Shown: positions 39,605 to 49,681 of the stretch, in pieces
How the letters are laid out: each line of letters starts with the position of its first letter
Position numbering within the stretch: the stretch's first letter is position 1
Assembly (NCBI GenBank): GCA_964632945.1
Contig: CAZWCX010000027.1
Location: forward strand, 3,097-67,096
Length of the DNA: 64,000 nt
Direction of reading: 5' to 3'
Source of the DNA: CAZWCX01 sp964632945
Lineage (GTDB): Bacteria; Planctomycetota; MHYJ01; WSZJ01; CAZWCX01
Translations under genes and position numbers: made by a program
Notes under the pieces: model-generated
What the model was told of the DNA's origin: nothing
What the model saw: only the letters and a program-made list of their open reading frames with translations
Databases searched by the model: none

Positions 39605-42600
39605 CTATTCGCCCCCGCCGCTGCCCGCCCCCACCGGGCGTTTCTTCTCCCAGGGACGATCCGCGAACTTCGACGGCTGCGGACCTTTGCGCTTGAGCGA
39701 GACCCGGCCGGGCCCGATCAAGCCGTCGATCGCCGCCACGAATGCGTCGGAGGGCGCCACGGAAAGCGTCTGGCCGACTTTCATCTGCACGCGCACCTGC
39801 TCCGCGGTCTCGATTTCCACGAAGACCGGGCAGGAGCCGGGGTGTTGGGTGAAAATCTCCTTGAGCGCGGCCAGCCGTTCGTCGTCCAGCCCCGCGGCCT
39901 GGAGGCGCACGAGGACCGAGGCCGAGAGCGTCTCGCGGGCGCGCGCGAGCGGGATCACGTCGACCAGCTTGAACGAGGGATCCTCCCGGCGGAAGTCGAA
40001 CCGACCTTTGAAAAAGGCGATCGCGTCCTCCTGGATCTGGTCGCGCGCCCCGTCGGCGTCTCCCGGGAAAACCACCGCCTCGACGGCGCCGTCGAGGTCG
40101 ACGAGCTTGAACTTGTGCCACTTCTGGCCCGCGGACTTGCCGCTCTGGAGGACGCGTGCCTGCAATCCGGAGACCATTCCGCCGATCACGTGTTCGAGGT
40201 TCTCCTGGGAGCGGTCGGCCCCACGGGTGCTGATGGTCGAGAACTCGCGCAGCAAGGCGGCATGTTTCGCCAGCGGGTGGCCGGAGACGTAGAAGCCGAG
40301 CGCCGCCTTCTCGAAGGCGAGCTTCTCGGACTCTTCCCACTCCGGAACGTCGGGCAGTTCCGGCCAGGTCGACGGCGAGAACGCGTCCGCGGCGCCGCCG
40401 CCGAAGATCGAAAGCTGACCGCTCCGGCGGTCCGCCTGCCGCTGCGCGGCGACCTTGATCGCCCCGTCGAGCGCGACGAAGACCCGCGCGCGATTCGGCG
40501 CAAGCGAATCGAAGGCCCCGCACTTGATCAGCGCCTCGAGCACGGCCCGGTTGCAGTGGGTGTGGTCGACCGTCTCGCAGAACTGGTAGATCGAGCGGAA
40601 CCCGCCGGGAAGCCCGGAACGCGCCGCGCGGATCGCCTCCACCGCCTTGTCCCCCACCCCCTTGACCGCGCCCAATCCGAAGCGGATCGCCCCATCGACC
40701 ACGGCGAAGTCGCGCTCGCTCTGGTTCACGTCGGGCGGCAGCACGGCGATCTTCAGCCGACGGCACTCGTCGATGTACTCGACGATCTTGTCCGTGTTCC
40801 CCATTTCGCACGACATCACCGCGGCCATCGTCTCGGTGGGGAAGTTCGCCTTCAGGTACGCGGTCTGCCAGGTCACCCAGGCGTACGCGGTCGAGTGCGA
40901 CTTGTTGAAACCGTACCCGGCGAAGAATTCCATCAGTTCGAAGATCTTCGCCGCGGCCTCGCGCGCGACCCCGTTCTTTTCGGCTCCGGAGATGAACTGG
41001 TCCTTGTACTTGGCGATGATCTCCGGCTTCTTCTTTCCCATCGCCTTGCGCAGCGCGTCGGCTTCGGCCAGGGAGAAGCCGCCCATGCGGTTGGCGATCC
41101 GCATGACCTGCTCCTGGTACAGGATGACGCCGTTGGTCTCCTGCAGGATCGGGTCGATGAGCGGGTGCATGCTCGCGATTTTCTCCACGCCGTGCTTGCA
41201 GCGCACGTACGTGTCCACCATGCCGCTCTTGAGCGGGCCGGGGCGAAACAGCGCCAGGATCGCGATCAGGTCCTCGAACCGGTCCGGCTTCATCTTCTGG
41301 AGCAGGTCGCGCATGCCGCCGGATTCGAGCTGGAACACGGCCGTCGACTCGCCGCGCGCCAGCATCTGGTACGTCTTCACGTCGTCGAGCGGGATTTTCG
41401 CCAGGTCGACGGTCTCGCCGCGCACCGACCGGATCATGTCGACCGCCCGCTCCAGGATGGTCAGGGTCTGGAGCCCCAGGAAGTCCATCTTGAGCAGGCC
41501 GATCTTGGTCAGGTCCTCCATGTCCCACTGCGTCGTCACTTCTTCCTTGTTCAGGTAGAGCGGGACGTAGTTGCGCAAGCGCGCATCCGAGATCACCACC
41601 CCGGCGGCGTGCGTGGAGGCGTGGCGGGAGTTTCCCTCCAGGCGCTTCGAGATGTCGAAGAGCCGCTTCACCTGAGGGTCGTTTTCGTACAACTCCTTGA
41701 GCTCGGGCTCCTGCTGGATCGCCTCCGGGAGCGTGATGCCGAGGACGGCGGGGATCTTCTTCGCCAGCTTGTCGACGTCGCCGAGGGGCACGCCGAGCAC
41801 CCGGCCGACGTCCCGCACCACCCCGCGCGCCGCCAGCGTGCCGTAGGTGATGATCTGGCAGACGTTGTCGCGGCCGTATTTCTCCCGCACGTATTCGATC
41901 ACGCGCGGGCGCTTCTCCTGGCAGAAGTCCACGTCGATATCCGGCATCTCGATGCGGCCGGGGTTGAGGAAGCGCTCGAACAGCAGGTCGTACTTGAGCG
42001 GATCGACGTCGGTGATGGCGAGCGCGTAGGCGACGATGCTGCCGGCCGCGGAGCCGCGCCCCGGGCCGACCGGAATCCCGTGCTCCCGCGCGTAGCGGAT
42101 GAAGTCCCAGACGATGAGGAAGTAGCCGGCGAATCCGGCCTTCTCGATGGTCGCCAGCTCATGCTCCACACGCTCGCGCAGCGAGCCGTCGATCTTCCCG
42201 TACCGCCGCTCGAGGCCCTGCTCGACCAGTTCGCGCACGTACTCCATCTGCGTGCGGCCGGGCGGCGTCTCGAAGACCGGGACGTGCTGTCCGCCGAAAT
42301 CGAGCTTGAGGTTGCAGCGATCGGCGATGGCGAGGGTGTTGGCGACCGCGTCCGGAATCTCATGGAAGACCGCGCGCATCTCCTGCGGAGTCTTCAGGTA
42401 GAACTGGTCGGTCGCATAGCGGAGGCGGTTCTCGTCGGACTGGAGCGAGCCGGTGCCGAGGCAGACGAGCACGTCGTGGGCGGCCGCGTCTTCCTTGTGG
42501 ATGTAGTGGACGTCGTTGGTGCCCACCACCGGGAGGTCCATGTCGCGGGCGATCCGCAACGCCTCGCGATAGGTCTCCCGTTGTTCCTGGAAGCCGTGAT

Positions 42601-43147
42601 CCTGCAGCTCGACGAAAAATCGGTCCTTGCCGAGGATCGAGCGCAATTCGTCGGCGGTCTTGCGCGCCTTGTCGTGCATATCGAAGCGGATGTTCTTGCA
42701 GAATTCCGAGTTGAGACACCCGCTCAGGCCGATCAGTCCCTCGCTGTACTTCGCCAGGGACTCCTTGTCGATGCGCGGCTTGTAGTAGAAGCCCTCCAGG
42801 AAGGCGAGGCTGGAGAGCTCGATCAGGTTCTTGAACCCGGTCTCGTTTTCGCACAGGAGGGTCAGGTGGGTGGCGCCCCCCTCGCGCCCGCCGCGGGGGT
42901 TGCGGTCGGTGCGGCTGCCCGGGGCGACGTAGACTTCGCAGCCCAGGATCGGCTTGATCCCCGCCTTCTGGGCCCGCTGATAGAAGTCGATCCAGGCAAA
43001 GAGGTTGCCGTGATCCGTGACGGCTACCGCGGACATCCCGCGGGCCTTGACCGCCTCCACGAGCTCGCCCGGGCGACACATCGCGTCGAGCAGGCTGCGA
43101 TCGGTGTGGAGATGGAGGTGGACGAAGGAGTCGCGGGCATCGGCCAT
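39605..43147 (-). CDS. dnaE: DNA polymerase III alpha subunit
   Basis: 1180 residues, normal for DnaE1. The N-terminal PHP domain opens FVHLHLHTDRSLLDAMCRPG. The polymerase active site has PDIDVDFCQEKR near residue 400 with the catalytic Asp pair, followed by VCQIITYGTLAARGVVRDVG. Further blocks are GIVISDARLRNYVPLY, RFEDLIAILALFRPGPLKSG, AEADALRKAMGKKKPE and GYGFNKSHSTAYAWVTWQTA. The C-terminus contains the OB-fold region (GGMVSGLQARVLQSGKSAGQ). This is the main replicative polymerase. No intein is present. Its ATG 43147 lacks a ribosome site and lies 6 nt from a TATCAT element. Confidence 0.97.
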   Translation of the reverse strand: MADARDSFVHLHLHTDRSLLDAMCRPGELVEAVKARGMSAVAVTDHGNLFAWIDFYQRAQKAGIKPILGCEVYVAPGSRTDRNPRGGREGGATHLTLLCENETGFKNLIELSSLAFLEGFYYKPRIDKESLAKYSEGLIGLSGCLNSEFCKNIRFDMHDKARKTADELRSILGKDRFFVELQDHGFQEQRETYREALRIARDMDLPVVGTNDVHYIHKEDAAAHDVLVCLGTGSLQSDENRLRYATDQFYLKTPQEMRAVFHEIPDAVANTLAIADRCNLKLDFGGQHVPVFETPPGRTQMEYVRELVEQGLERRYGKIDGSLRERVEHELATIEKAGFAGYFLIVWDFIRYAREHGIPVGPGRGSAAGSIVAYALAITDVDPLKYDLLFERFLNPGRIEMPDIDVDFCQEKRPRVIEYVREKYGRDNVCQIITYGTLAARGVVRDVGRVLGVPLGDVDKLAKKIPAVLGITLPEAIQQEPELKELYENDPQVKRLFDISKRLEGNSRHASTHAAGVVISDARLRNYVPLYLNKEEVTTQWDMEDLTKIGLLKMDFLGLQTLTILERAVDMIRSVRGETVDLAKIPLDDVKTYQMLARGESTAVFQLESGGMRDLLQKMKPDRFEDLIAILALFRPGPLKSGMVDTYVRCKHGVEKIASMHPLIDPILQETNGVILYQEQVMRIANRMGGFSLAEADALRKAMGKKKPEIIAKYKDQFISGAEKNGVAREAAAKIFELMEFFAGYGFNKSHSTAYAWVTWQTAYLKANFPTETMAAVMSCEMGNTDKIVEYIDECRRLKIAVLPPDVNQSERDFAVVDGAIRFGLGAVKGVGDKAVEAIRAARSGLPGGFRSIYQFCETVDHTHCNRAVLEALIKCGAFDSLAPNRARVFVALDGAIKVAAQRQADRRSGQLSIFGGGAADAFSPSTWPELPDVPEWEESEKLAFEKAALGFYVSGHPLAKHAALLREFSTISTRGADRSQENLEHVIGGMVSGLQARVLQSGKSAGQKWHKFKLVDLDGAVEAVVFPGDADGARDQIQEDAIAFFKGRFDFRREDPSFKLVDVIPLARARETLSASVLVRLQAAGLDDERLAALKEIFTQHPGSCPVFVEIETAEQVRVQMKVGQTLSVAPSDAFVAAIDGLIGPGRVSLKRKGPQPSKFADRPWEKKRPVGAGSGGGE

Positions 43148-43153
43148 GCGAGG

Positions 43154-43182
43154 ATGATAGCACCGGGTTTCGCGGGGGGCAA
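43154..43182 (-). promoter_or_regulatory. Promoter of dnaE, almost at the start codon
   Basis: On the minus strand: TTGCCC (43182-43177), 17-nt spacer, TATCAT (43159-43154). Six bases separate the -10 element from ATG 43147, predicting a leaderless mRNA. Confidence 0.6.
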
Positions 43183-43216
43183 AGGGAAGGTTCGGTTCGC
43201 CGGCACCCGAGGAATC

Positions 43217-43245
43217 TTGCCGCCGGAGGGCAATCCCGGTAGGGT
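43217..43245 (+). promoter_or_regulatory. Candidate promoter of the alpha-2-macroglobulin gene
   Basis: TTGCCG (43217-43222), 17-nt spacer, TAGGGT (43240-43245), followed by an AT-rich GAATAAAAT. The -10 is weak. The leader would be about 90 nt, and no other candidate stands out in the 194-bp divergent gap with dnaE. Confidence 0.35.
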
Positions 43246-43341
43246 GAATAAAATCGGGAACTCTGCCCGGCCTGCAACGTCCAATCCGCCGCACTCGGCC
43301 CTTTCGGGCCCCCGGACCCCTCGTCTGCACAGGAGCCGACC

Positions 43342-46300
43342 ATGTCTCGATTCTTCCCCCGAGGACGGGGCGCCGCCGTGGTGGCGGGCTTCGCCGTGCT
43401 GCTGTCCGCTTTCCTGGCCCTGGCGCAGGACCAGACTCCGCCGGACCGCTCGAAGCTCATGAAGTCCATGAGCGACGGCAATTACAAGGTCGCGCTGGAG
43501 GGATACCGGGCCCTGGCGCTCGATCCGGCGACGGATCCGACTCAGGTCGGCAGCGACCTGCAGTACGCGACCCAGGCGCTGATGAACCTCGGGCAGGTGA
43601 ACGAGTACGACGCCCTGATCGAGAAGGCGATCGAGGTCCACGCGAAGAACCCCCGGCTCCTCTGGGCGGCGGCGCAGAACTACTACCACAACGGCTACGC
43701 CTACGGGACCATCATCGCCGGGACGTTCGAGCGCGGTCCGCACCGCGGGGGTACGGGACGATTCGTCTACTGCATGGACCGGGACCGCGTGCGCTCGCTG
43801 CAATTGATGCGGGACTCCCTGGCGCTCTTTCCCGCCGACCTGGACAAGCCGACGCTCGCGGCGTTCCATCTCCAGTTCGCGCAGATGATTCTGCAGCACC
43901 ACGGCGGCGACAACTCCTGGCGCCTTCAGTCCCTGACCGACCTGTCCACGCTGCCCGACTACATCGAGCAGGAACACTATTACGGCCGTCACCATTCCGG
44001 GCAGGGGGCGCCGGTGTCGGCGGACGGCAGTCCGGTCTTCCACCGGGTCCCCGAAAGCTGGGACGCCGCGAAAAGCGACGGCGAGCGATGGCGCTGGTGC
44101 CTGCACCGCGCGGCGGAACTCCACCCGGCCCATGCGCCGCAGCTGCGGTACGAATTCGCCTCGTTCCTGCGAAACCAGTTCGACGTGCACACGCTCGCGC
44201 AGTACGGCTGGTGGTTCCGGGCGGAAGAGGAGGAGACCACCGACTCCGCGAAAGCCGCGTTCGCGGTCCATACCCTCTCCGAGACCGAGACCATCGCCCG
44301 ACTCGCGAACGGCGTGAAGCGCTTCCCGCTTCCCGACGAGTTCAATTTCATCCGAATCTACGAGTCGATCGCCAAGGACCCCAACAACGGCTACGCCTCC
44401 GCGGCGCAAACGATGTTGGCGCAGATTTTCGAGGATCGGCGGCAGTATCCGCGCGCGGCGCAATGCTGGCGGGAGGCGATCGAACGATTCGGGCAGAACC
44501 AGGGCTGGCAACTGCGGCTGGACCAGATCATCGGTCCCTGGGGACAGTTCGAGTACCTGCCGTCGCAGCCCGCCGGGCAGGGCGCCACGGTGGATTTCCG
44601 CTTCCGCAACGGCAAGAAGGTCGAATTCGAGGCCTTCGGCCTCGACGTGCCGAAGCTGCTCGGCGACATTCAGACCTACCTGCGCTCCGCCCCGGGCCAA
44701 CTCGACTGGAACCGTGTCGATCCCGCGAACATCGGCTACCGCCTGGTGTCCGAGAACCAGGGACAGTACAACCTCGGCCGCGTGGCGAGCTGGTCTCTCG
44801 ACCTGCAGCCGCGCAAGGCCCATAACGACCGCCGGATCTCCGTGACCACGCCGCTTCAGGAGCCGGGAGCCTACCTCCTGACGGCGCGCATGGAGGGGGG
44901 AAACACGAGCCGCGTGGTGGTCTGGGTCGCCGACACGGCGATCGTGAAAAAGCCGATCCACGGGGGCACCTGGGTGTTCGTCGCCGACGCCCAGGACGGA
45001 CAGCCGCTCGCGAGCGCGGACGTGCAATTCTTCGGCTACCGGCAGCGCTGGATCCAGGGAACGAACAAGTACCAGGTCGACACGCAGGATTTCGTCCTGC
45101 GCACGGACGGGGACGGGCAGGCCATCCTCGCCCAGCAGGGCGAACTGACCCAGTACGCCTGGATGCTCGTGGCGCGCAAGGGCAAGCGGATGGCGTTCCA
45201 CGGCTTCTCGAACATCTGGGGCGGCCAGTGGCACGACCAGCAGTACAACGCCACCAAGGTCTACGGCATCAGCGACCGACCGGTCTACCGCCCGGGCCAC
45301 ACCGTGAAGTTCAAGATCTGGATGGGCCAGGCGCAATACGATCAGGAAGGGAACTCCCCATTCGCCGGTCAGGGGTTTGCGCTGACGATCCACAACCCGA
45401 AAGGCGAGAAGATCTACGAGAAGACGCTGACGGCGGATGCGTGGGGCGGCGTGCAGGACGAAATCGTCCTTCCCCGGGATGCGGCGCTCGGCGTCTACTC
45501 GGTGCGACAGATGAACTGGGGCGGCGGATTCTCGTTTCGCGTGGAGGAGTACAAGAAGCCGGAATTCGAGGTCGTGGTCGACGCTCCCTCCGCGCCGGTC
45601 ATGCTGGGCGAGAAAGTCACCGCCACGGTCCGCGCCAAGTATCTCTTCGGTGCGCCGGTCAACGAGGGGAAGGTGAAGTACAAGATCCTGCGCACGCCGC
45701 ACGATGCGCAGTGGTTCCCGTCGGCGCGCTGGGACTGGTTCTACGGTCGCGGGTACTGGTGGTTCGCGTACGACTACCTCTGGTATCCCGGCTGGGGCGA
45801 GTGGGGCTGCCGGCGCCCGACCCCATGGTGGTGGTGGCAGTGGCATCCGCCCCAACAGCCCGAGCTCGTGGCCGAGGTCGAGACCGCGATCGCCGCGGAC
45901 GGCACCGTGAAGGTGGAGATCGACACCGCGGTGGCGAAGGCCGTGCACGGCGACCAGGACCACCGGTACGAGATCACCGCGGAGGTGACCGACCCGTCGC
46001 GCCGGGTGATCGTCGGCCAGGGCGCGATCCTGGTGGCGCGCAAGCCGTTCAAGGTCTATGCGTGGGTCGATCGCGGCCACTACCGCACCGGCGACCCCGT
46101 GCACGCCGAATTCCAGGCGCAGACGCTGGACGGCCGGCCGGTCCCGGGCAAGGGGGTGCTGCGCCTCCTGCGCATCACCTACGGCGCGGAAGCGAAGCCG
46201 ATCGAAACCGAAGTGGAACGCTGGGATCTTCCCGCGAACGAGCGCGGCAACGCCTCGCAGCAGATTCGCGCGGGCCAGGGCGGGCAATATCGCTTGAGCT

Positions 46301-49300
46301 ACACCGTGACGGACGCGGCGGGACACGCCATCGAAGGCGGCTACCTTTTCACCGTGACCGGCGAAGGCTTCGGTGACGGCGCCGCCTTCCGCTTCAACGC
46401 CGTCGAGGTGGTCCCGGACAAGCGCGAGTATGCCCCCGGGGAGACGGTCGAGCTCCAGCTCAACATCAACCGGACCGGCGGGACCGTCGTCCTTTTCGCC
46501 CGCCCGGCCAACGGCATCTATCTCAACCCCACCATCCTCCGACTCGCCGGCAAGAGCATTCCCGGTAAAGTCGCGGTGACGAAGAAGGACATGCCCAATT
46601 TCTTCCTCGAGGCGATCACGGTCGCGAACGGGAAGGTGCACACCGACCTGCGCGAGATCGTCGTGCCGCCCGCCCGGCGCGTCATCGACGTGGCCCTGAC
46701 GCCGTCCAAGGACCGCTATCGCCCGGGGGAGAAGGCGACCGTCAAGCTCAAGCTCACCGGCGCCGGCGGCGAACCGGTGCAGGGCAGCACGGTGGTCACC
46801 ATCTACGACAAGGCGGTCGACTACATCGCCGGCGGCTCCAACGTGCCGGACATCCGCGATTTCTTCTGGAAGTGGCGCCGGACGCACCACTCCCACGACG
46901 AGAACAGCCTGCAACGCGGGAGCGGCGTGGTCCTGAAGCCGGGCGAACACGCCATGGCCTACATCGGCGTCTTCGGCATACAGGGGGTCGACGCGCCCGA
47001 AACGAACGATTCGGACGGCGGCGTCGAGGAGTCGCGGTCCAGGAAGAAGGACAGCGGCTTTGGAGCCGCGGGCCGCGAGTCCCTCGGCGCCCTCCGGTCC
47101 GGCGGGCGGGCCCCCGCCGCACCCGGGGCGGCCGCCGAAGGAATGTCCATGGCGAAGGAAGCGCGGAGGGAAGACGGGCCGGCCGACGCCATGGCGAGCA
47201 TGGAAATGGTTGCCCAGGCCGGCGGCGGGGGCGCCCAGCCGCCCGCCATGATCGAACCGGTCGTGCGCAAGAACTTCGCCGACACCGCGCTCTGGGTGGG
47301 CGCCCTGGAAACCGACGCCAACGGCGAGGCCCAGGTCGAACTCACCATGCCCGAAAGCCTGACCGGCTGGAAGACCCGGGTCTGGGCGATGGGGAAGGGA
47401 ACCCAGGTGGGCGAGGCCACCACGGAAGTCACCACCGCCAAGGACCTGATCGTGCGCCTGCAGGCCCCCCGCTTCTTCGTGCAGAAGGACGAGGTCGTCT
47501 TGTCGGCGAACGTCCACAACTACCTCAAGACGAAAAAATCGGTCGAAGTCGTCCTCGAACTGGAGGGCCGCTGCCTCGAGGCCCTCGTCCCCCTCTCCCG
47601 CACGGTCGAGGTCGAGCCCAACGGGCAGACCCGCGTCGACTGGCGCGTCAAGGTCGTCGTCGAGGGCGAGGCGACGGTGCGCATGAAGGCGCTCAGCGAC
47701 GAAGAATCCGACGCGATGCAGATGAGCTTCCCGGTCTACGTTCACGGGATGCTCAAGACCGACTCGTTCAGCGGCGTGGTCCGCCCCGACCGCGACCTGG
47801 CGTCGGTGACGATGCGCGTGCCTTCGGAGCGTCGGCCGGAGCAGAGCCGACTCGAAGTCCGCTACTCTCCCACCCTCGCGGGCGCGATGGTCGACGCGCT
47901 GCCGTACCTGACCGGCTACCCGTACGGCTGCACCGAGCAGACCCTCAACCGGTTCCTGCCGACCGTGATCACCCAGCGAATTCTGCTCAAGATGGGGCTC
48001 GACCTGGCTTCGATCCGGGAGAAGCGCAGCAACCTGAACGCGCAGGAGATCGGGGACGACGCCGAGCGCGCGAAGGATTGGAAGCGCGTGCGCGACGCGA
48101 TGGGCCGGCTCGCCCATGAGGATCCGAACCCCGTCTTCGACGAGGCGGTCGTCAAGGACATGGTGCAGGCGGGGATCGACCGCCTGGCCTCGATGCAGTG
48201 CTCCGACGGCGGCTGGGGCTGGTTCTCGGGCTGGGGCGAACGCTCCTACCCGCACACGACCGCGTATGTCGTCCACGGGCTGCAGATCGCGCAGGACAAC
48301 GACGTCAAACTCCCGGCGGGAATGCTCGAGCGCGGCGTGCAGTGGCTGCAGGCCTACCAGCGCGAACAGCTCGACCGTCTCAACCTGCCGGGCAACCACC
48401 GAGACCACAAGCGCGCCGCGGACGAACTCGACGCGTTCGCCTACATGGTGCTGACGGACGCCCGCCTGGAAAGCCGCCCGATGCGGGAGTTCCTTTACCG
48501 GGACCGCACGCATCTGGCCGTCTACGCGAAGGCAATGTTCGCCCTCGCGCTCATCGACGCGGACGACGGCCCGAAGCTGGCCATGCTCAAGGAGAACATC
48601 GAGCAGTTCCTGGTGCAGGACGACGAGAACCAGACGGCGTACCTCCGCCTGCCGGAGTCGAACCACTGGTGGTACTGGTACGGAAGCGAATACGAGGCGC
48701 AGGCCTACTACCTCAAGCTCCTCGCGGCCACGGAACCCAAGAGCGACAAGGCGTCGCGCCTCGTCAAGTACCTGGTCAACAACCGGCGCCATGCCACCTA
48801 CTGGAACAGCACGCGCGACACGGCGGTCTGCATCGAGGCGATGGCCGACTTCATCACCGCCTCGGGGGAAGACGCGCCCGATCTGACCGTGGAACTCTGG
48901 CTCGACGGGAAGAAGTCCAAGGAAGTGGCGATCAACCGGGACAACCTGTTCTCGTACGACAACCGGCTCGTGCTCACGGGCGCGGACCTGAACTCCGGCG
49001 AGCACGTGCTCGAGGTGCGCCGGCGGGGCAAGGGCCCGGTCTACTTCAATGCCTACCTGACCAACTTCACGCTCGAGGACGCGATCGGACCGGCGGGGCT
49101 GGAAATCAAGGTCGAGCGCAAGGCCTACAAGCTGACGCGCGTCGACAAGACCGAGGAAGTCGCCGGCGCGCACGGCCAGGTGGTGGACCAGAAGGTGGAG
49201 AAATACGAACGCACGCGGCTCGCCGACGGGGCGACGCTGAAGAGCGGCGACCTGATCGAAGTGGAGCTCGAGATCGAGAGCAAGAACGACTACGAGTACA

Positions 49301-49572
49301 TCATTTTCGAGGACATGAAGGCGGCGGGCTTCGAGGCGGTCGACGTCCGCAGCGGCTACACTCGGAACGACCTCGGGGCCTACGTGGAGTACCGGGACGA
49401 ACGCGTGGCCTTCTTTGTCCGCACCCTGGCGCGGGGCCGCCACAGCGTCTCGTACCGGTTGCGCGCGGAGATCCCGGGGCGGTTCAGCGCACTGCCCGCC
49501 CGGGCGAGCGCGATGTATGCCCCGGAGCTGAAGGCCAACTCGAGCGAAATCAAGCTGGCGATCGAGGACTAG
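43342..49572 (+). CDS. Bacterial alpha-2-macroglobulin family protein
   Basis: 2076 residues with a signal peptide (AAVVAGFAVLLSAFLALA). The first 450 residues are helical, TPR-like. Macroglobulin beta domains follow (VYGISDRPVYRPGHTVKFKI, AALGVYSVRQMNWGGGFSFR, RPGEKATVKLKLTGAGGEPV). A Gly/Ala/Ser-rich low-complexity stretch near 1230-1300 is a possible bait region. The thioester site is YGCTEQ with Cys1530 and Gln1533, so the C-x-x-Q bond can form. Alpha-helical TED repeats follow (CSDGGWGWFSGWGERSYPHT). Such proteins trap proteases or cross-link at the periplasm. No penicillin-binding protein 1C gene is adjacent, unlike in proteobacterial operons. Residues 797-836 form an extreme Trp-rich insertion. 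Confidence 0.93.
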   Translation: MSRFFPRGRGAAVVAGFAVLLSAFLALAQDQTPPDRSKLMKSMSDGNYKVALEGYRALALDPATDPTQVGSDLQYATQALMNLGQVNEYDALIEKAIEVHAKNPRLLWAAAQNYYHNGYAYGTIIAGTFERGPHRGGTGRFVYCMDRDRVRSLQLMRDSLALFPADLDKPTLAAFHLQFAQMILQHHGGDNSWRLQSLTDLSTLPDYIEQEHYYGRHHSGQGAPVSADGSPVFHRVPESWDAAKSDGERWRWCLHRAAELHPAHAPQLRYEFASFLRNQFDVHTLAQYGWWFRAEEEETTDSAKAAFAVHTLSETETIARLANGVKRFPLPDEFNFIRIYESIAKDPNNGYASAAQTMLAQIFEDRRQYPRAAQCWREAIERFGQNQGWQLRLDQIIGPWGQFEYLPSQPAGQGATVDFRFRNGKKVEFEAFGLDVPKLLGDIQTYLRSAPGQLDWNRVDPANIGYRLVSENQGQYNLGRVASWSLDLQPRKAHNDRRISVTTPLQEPGAYLLTARMEGGNTSRVVVWVADTAIVKKPIHGGTWVFVADAQDGQPLASADVQFFGYRQRWIQGTNKYQVDTQDFVLRTDGDGQAILAQQGELTQYAWMLVARKGKRMAFHGFSNIWGGQWHDQQYNATKVYGISDRPVYRPGHTVKFKIWMGQAQYDQEGNSPFAGQGFALTIHNPKGEKIYEKTLTADAWGGVQDEIVLPRDAALGVYSVRQMNWGGGFSFRVEEYKKPEFEVVVDAPSAPVMLGEKVTATVRAKYLFGAPVNEGKVKYKILRTPHDAQWFPSARWDWFYGRGYWWFAYDYLWYPGWGEWGCRRPTPWWWWQWHPPQQPELVAEVETAIAADGTVKVEIDTAVAKAVHGDQDHRYEITAEVTDPSRRVIVGQGAILVARKPFKVYAWVDRGHYRTGDPVHAEFQAQTLDGRPVPGKGVLRLLRITYGAEAKPIETEVERWDLPANERGNASQQIRAGQGGQYRLSYTVTDAAGHAIEGGYLFTVTGEGFGDGAAFRFNAVEVVPDKREYAPGETVELQLNINRTGGTVVLFARPANGIYLNPTILRLAGKSIPGKVAVTKKDMPNFFLEAITVANGKVHTDLREIVVPPARRVIDVALTPSKDRYRPGEKATVKLKLTGAGGEPVQGSTVVTIYDKAVDYIAGGSNVPDIRDFFWKWRRTHHSHDENSLQRGSGVVLKPGEHAMAYIGVFGIQGVDAPETNDSDGGVEESRSRKKDSGFGAAGRESLGALRSGGRAPAAPGAAAEGMSMAKEARREDGPADAMASMEMVAQAGGGGAQPPAMIEPVVRKNFADTALWVGALETDANGEAQVELTMPESLTGWKTRVWAMGKGTQVGEATTEVTTAKDLIVRLQAPRFFVQKDEVVLSANVHNYLKTKKSVEVVLELEGRCLEALVPLSRTVEVEPNGQTRVDWRVKVVVEGEATVRMKALSDEESDAMQMSFPVYVHGMLKTDSFSGVVRPDRDLASVTMRVPSERRPEQSRLEVRYSPTLAGAMVDALPYLTGYPYGCTEQTLNRFLPTVITQRILLKMGLDLASIREKRSNLNAQEIGDDAERAKDWKRVRDAMGRLAHEDPNPVFDEAVVKDMVQAGIDRLASMQCSDGGWGWFSGWGERSYPHTTAYVVHGLQIAQDNDVKLPAGMLERGVQWLQAYQREQLDRLNLPGNHRDHKRAADELDAFAYMVLTDARLESRPMREFLYRDRTHLAVYAKAMFALALIDADDGPKLAMLKENIEQFLVQDDENQTAYLRLPESNHWWYWYGSEYEAQAYYLKLLAATEPKSDKASRLVKYLVNNRRHATYWNSTRDTAVCIEAMADFITASGEDAPDLTVELWLDGKKSKEVAINRDNLFSYDNRLVLTGADLNSGEHVLEVRRRGKGPVYFNAYLTNFTLEDAIGPAGLEIKVERKAYKLTRVDKTEEVAGAHGQVVDQKVEKYERTRLADGATLKSGDLIEVELEIESKNDYEYIIFEDMKAAGFEAVDVRSGYTRNDLGAYVEYRDERVAFFVRTLARGRHSVSYRLRAEIPGRFSALPARASAMYAPELKANSSEIKLAIED

Positions 49573-49681
49573 CGGCGGGCCGGATCGGCCCGGGGACGCG
49601 GGGCGTCCGCCGGGCCGCGCGGCCGCCGGCGGTTCCCCTCGGTCGCCCGGCCGTCCGGGGCAGGCTTCGCGCGGCCCGGCG

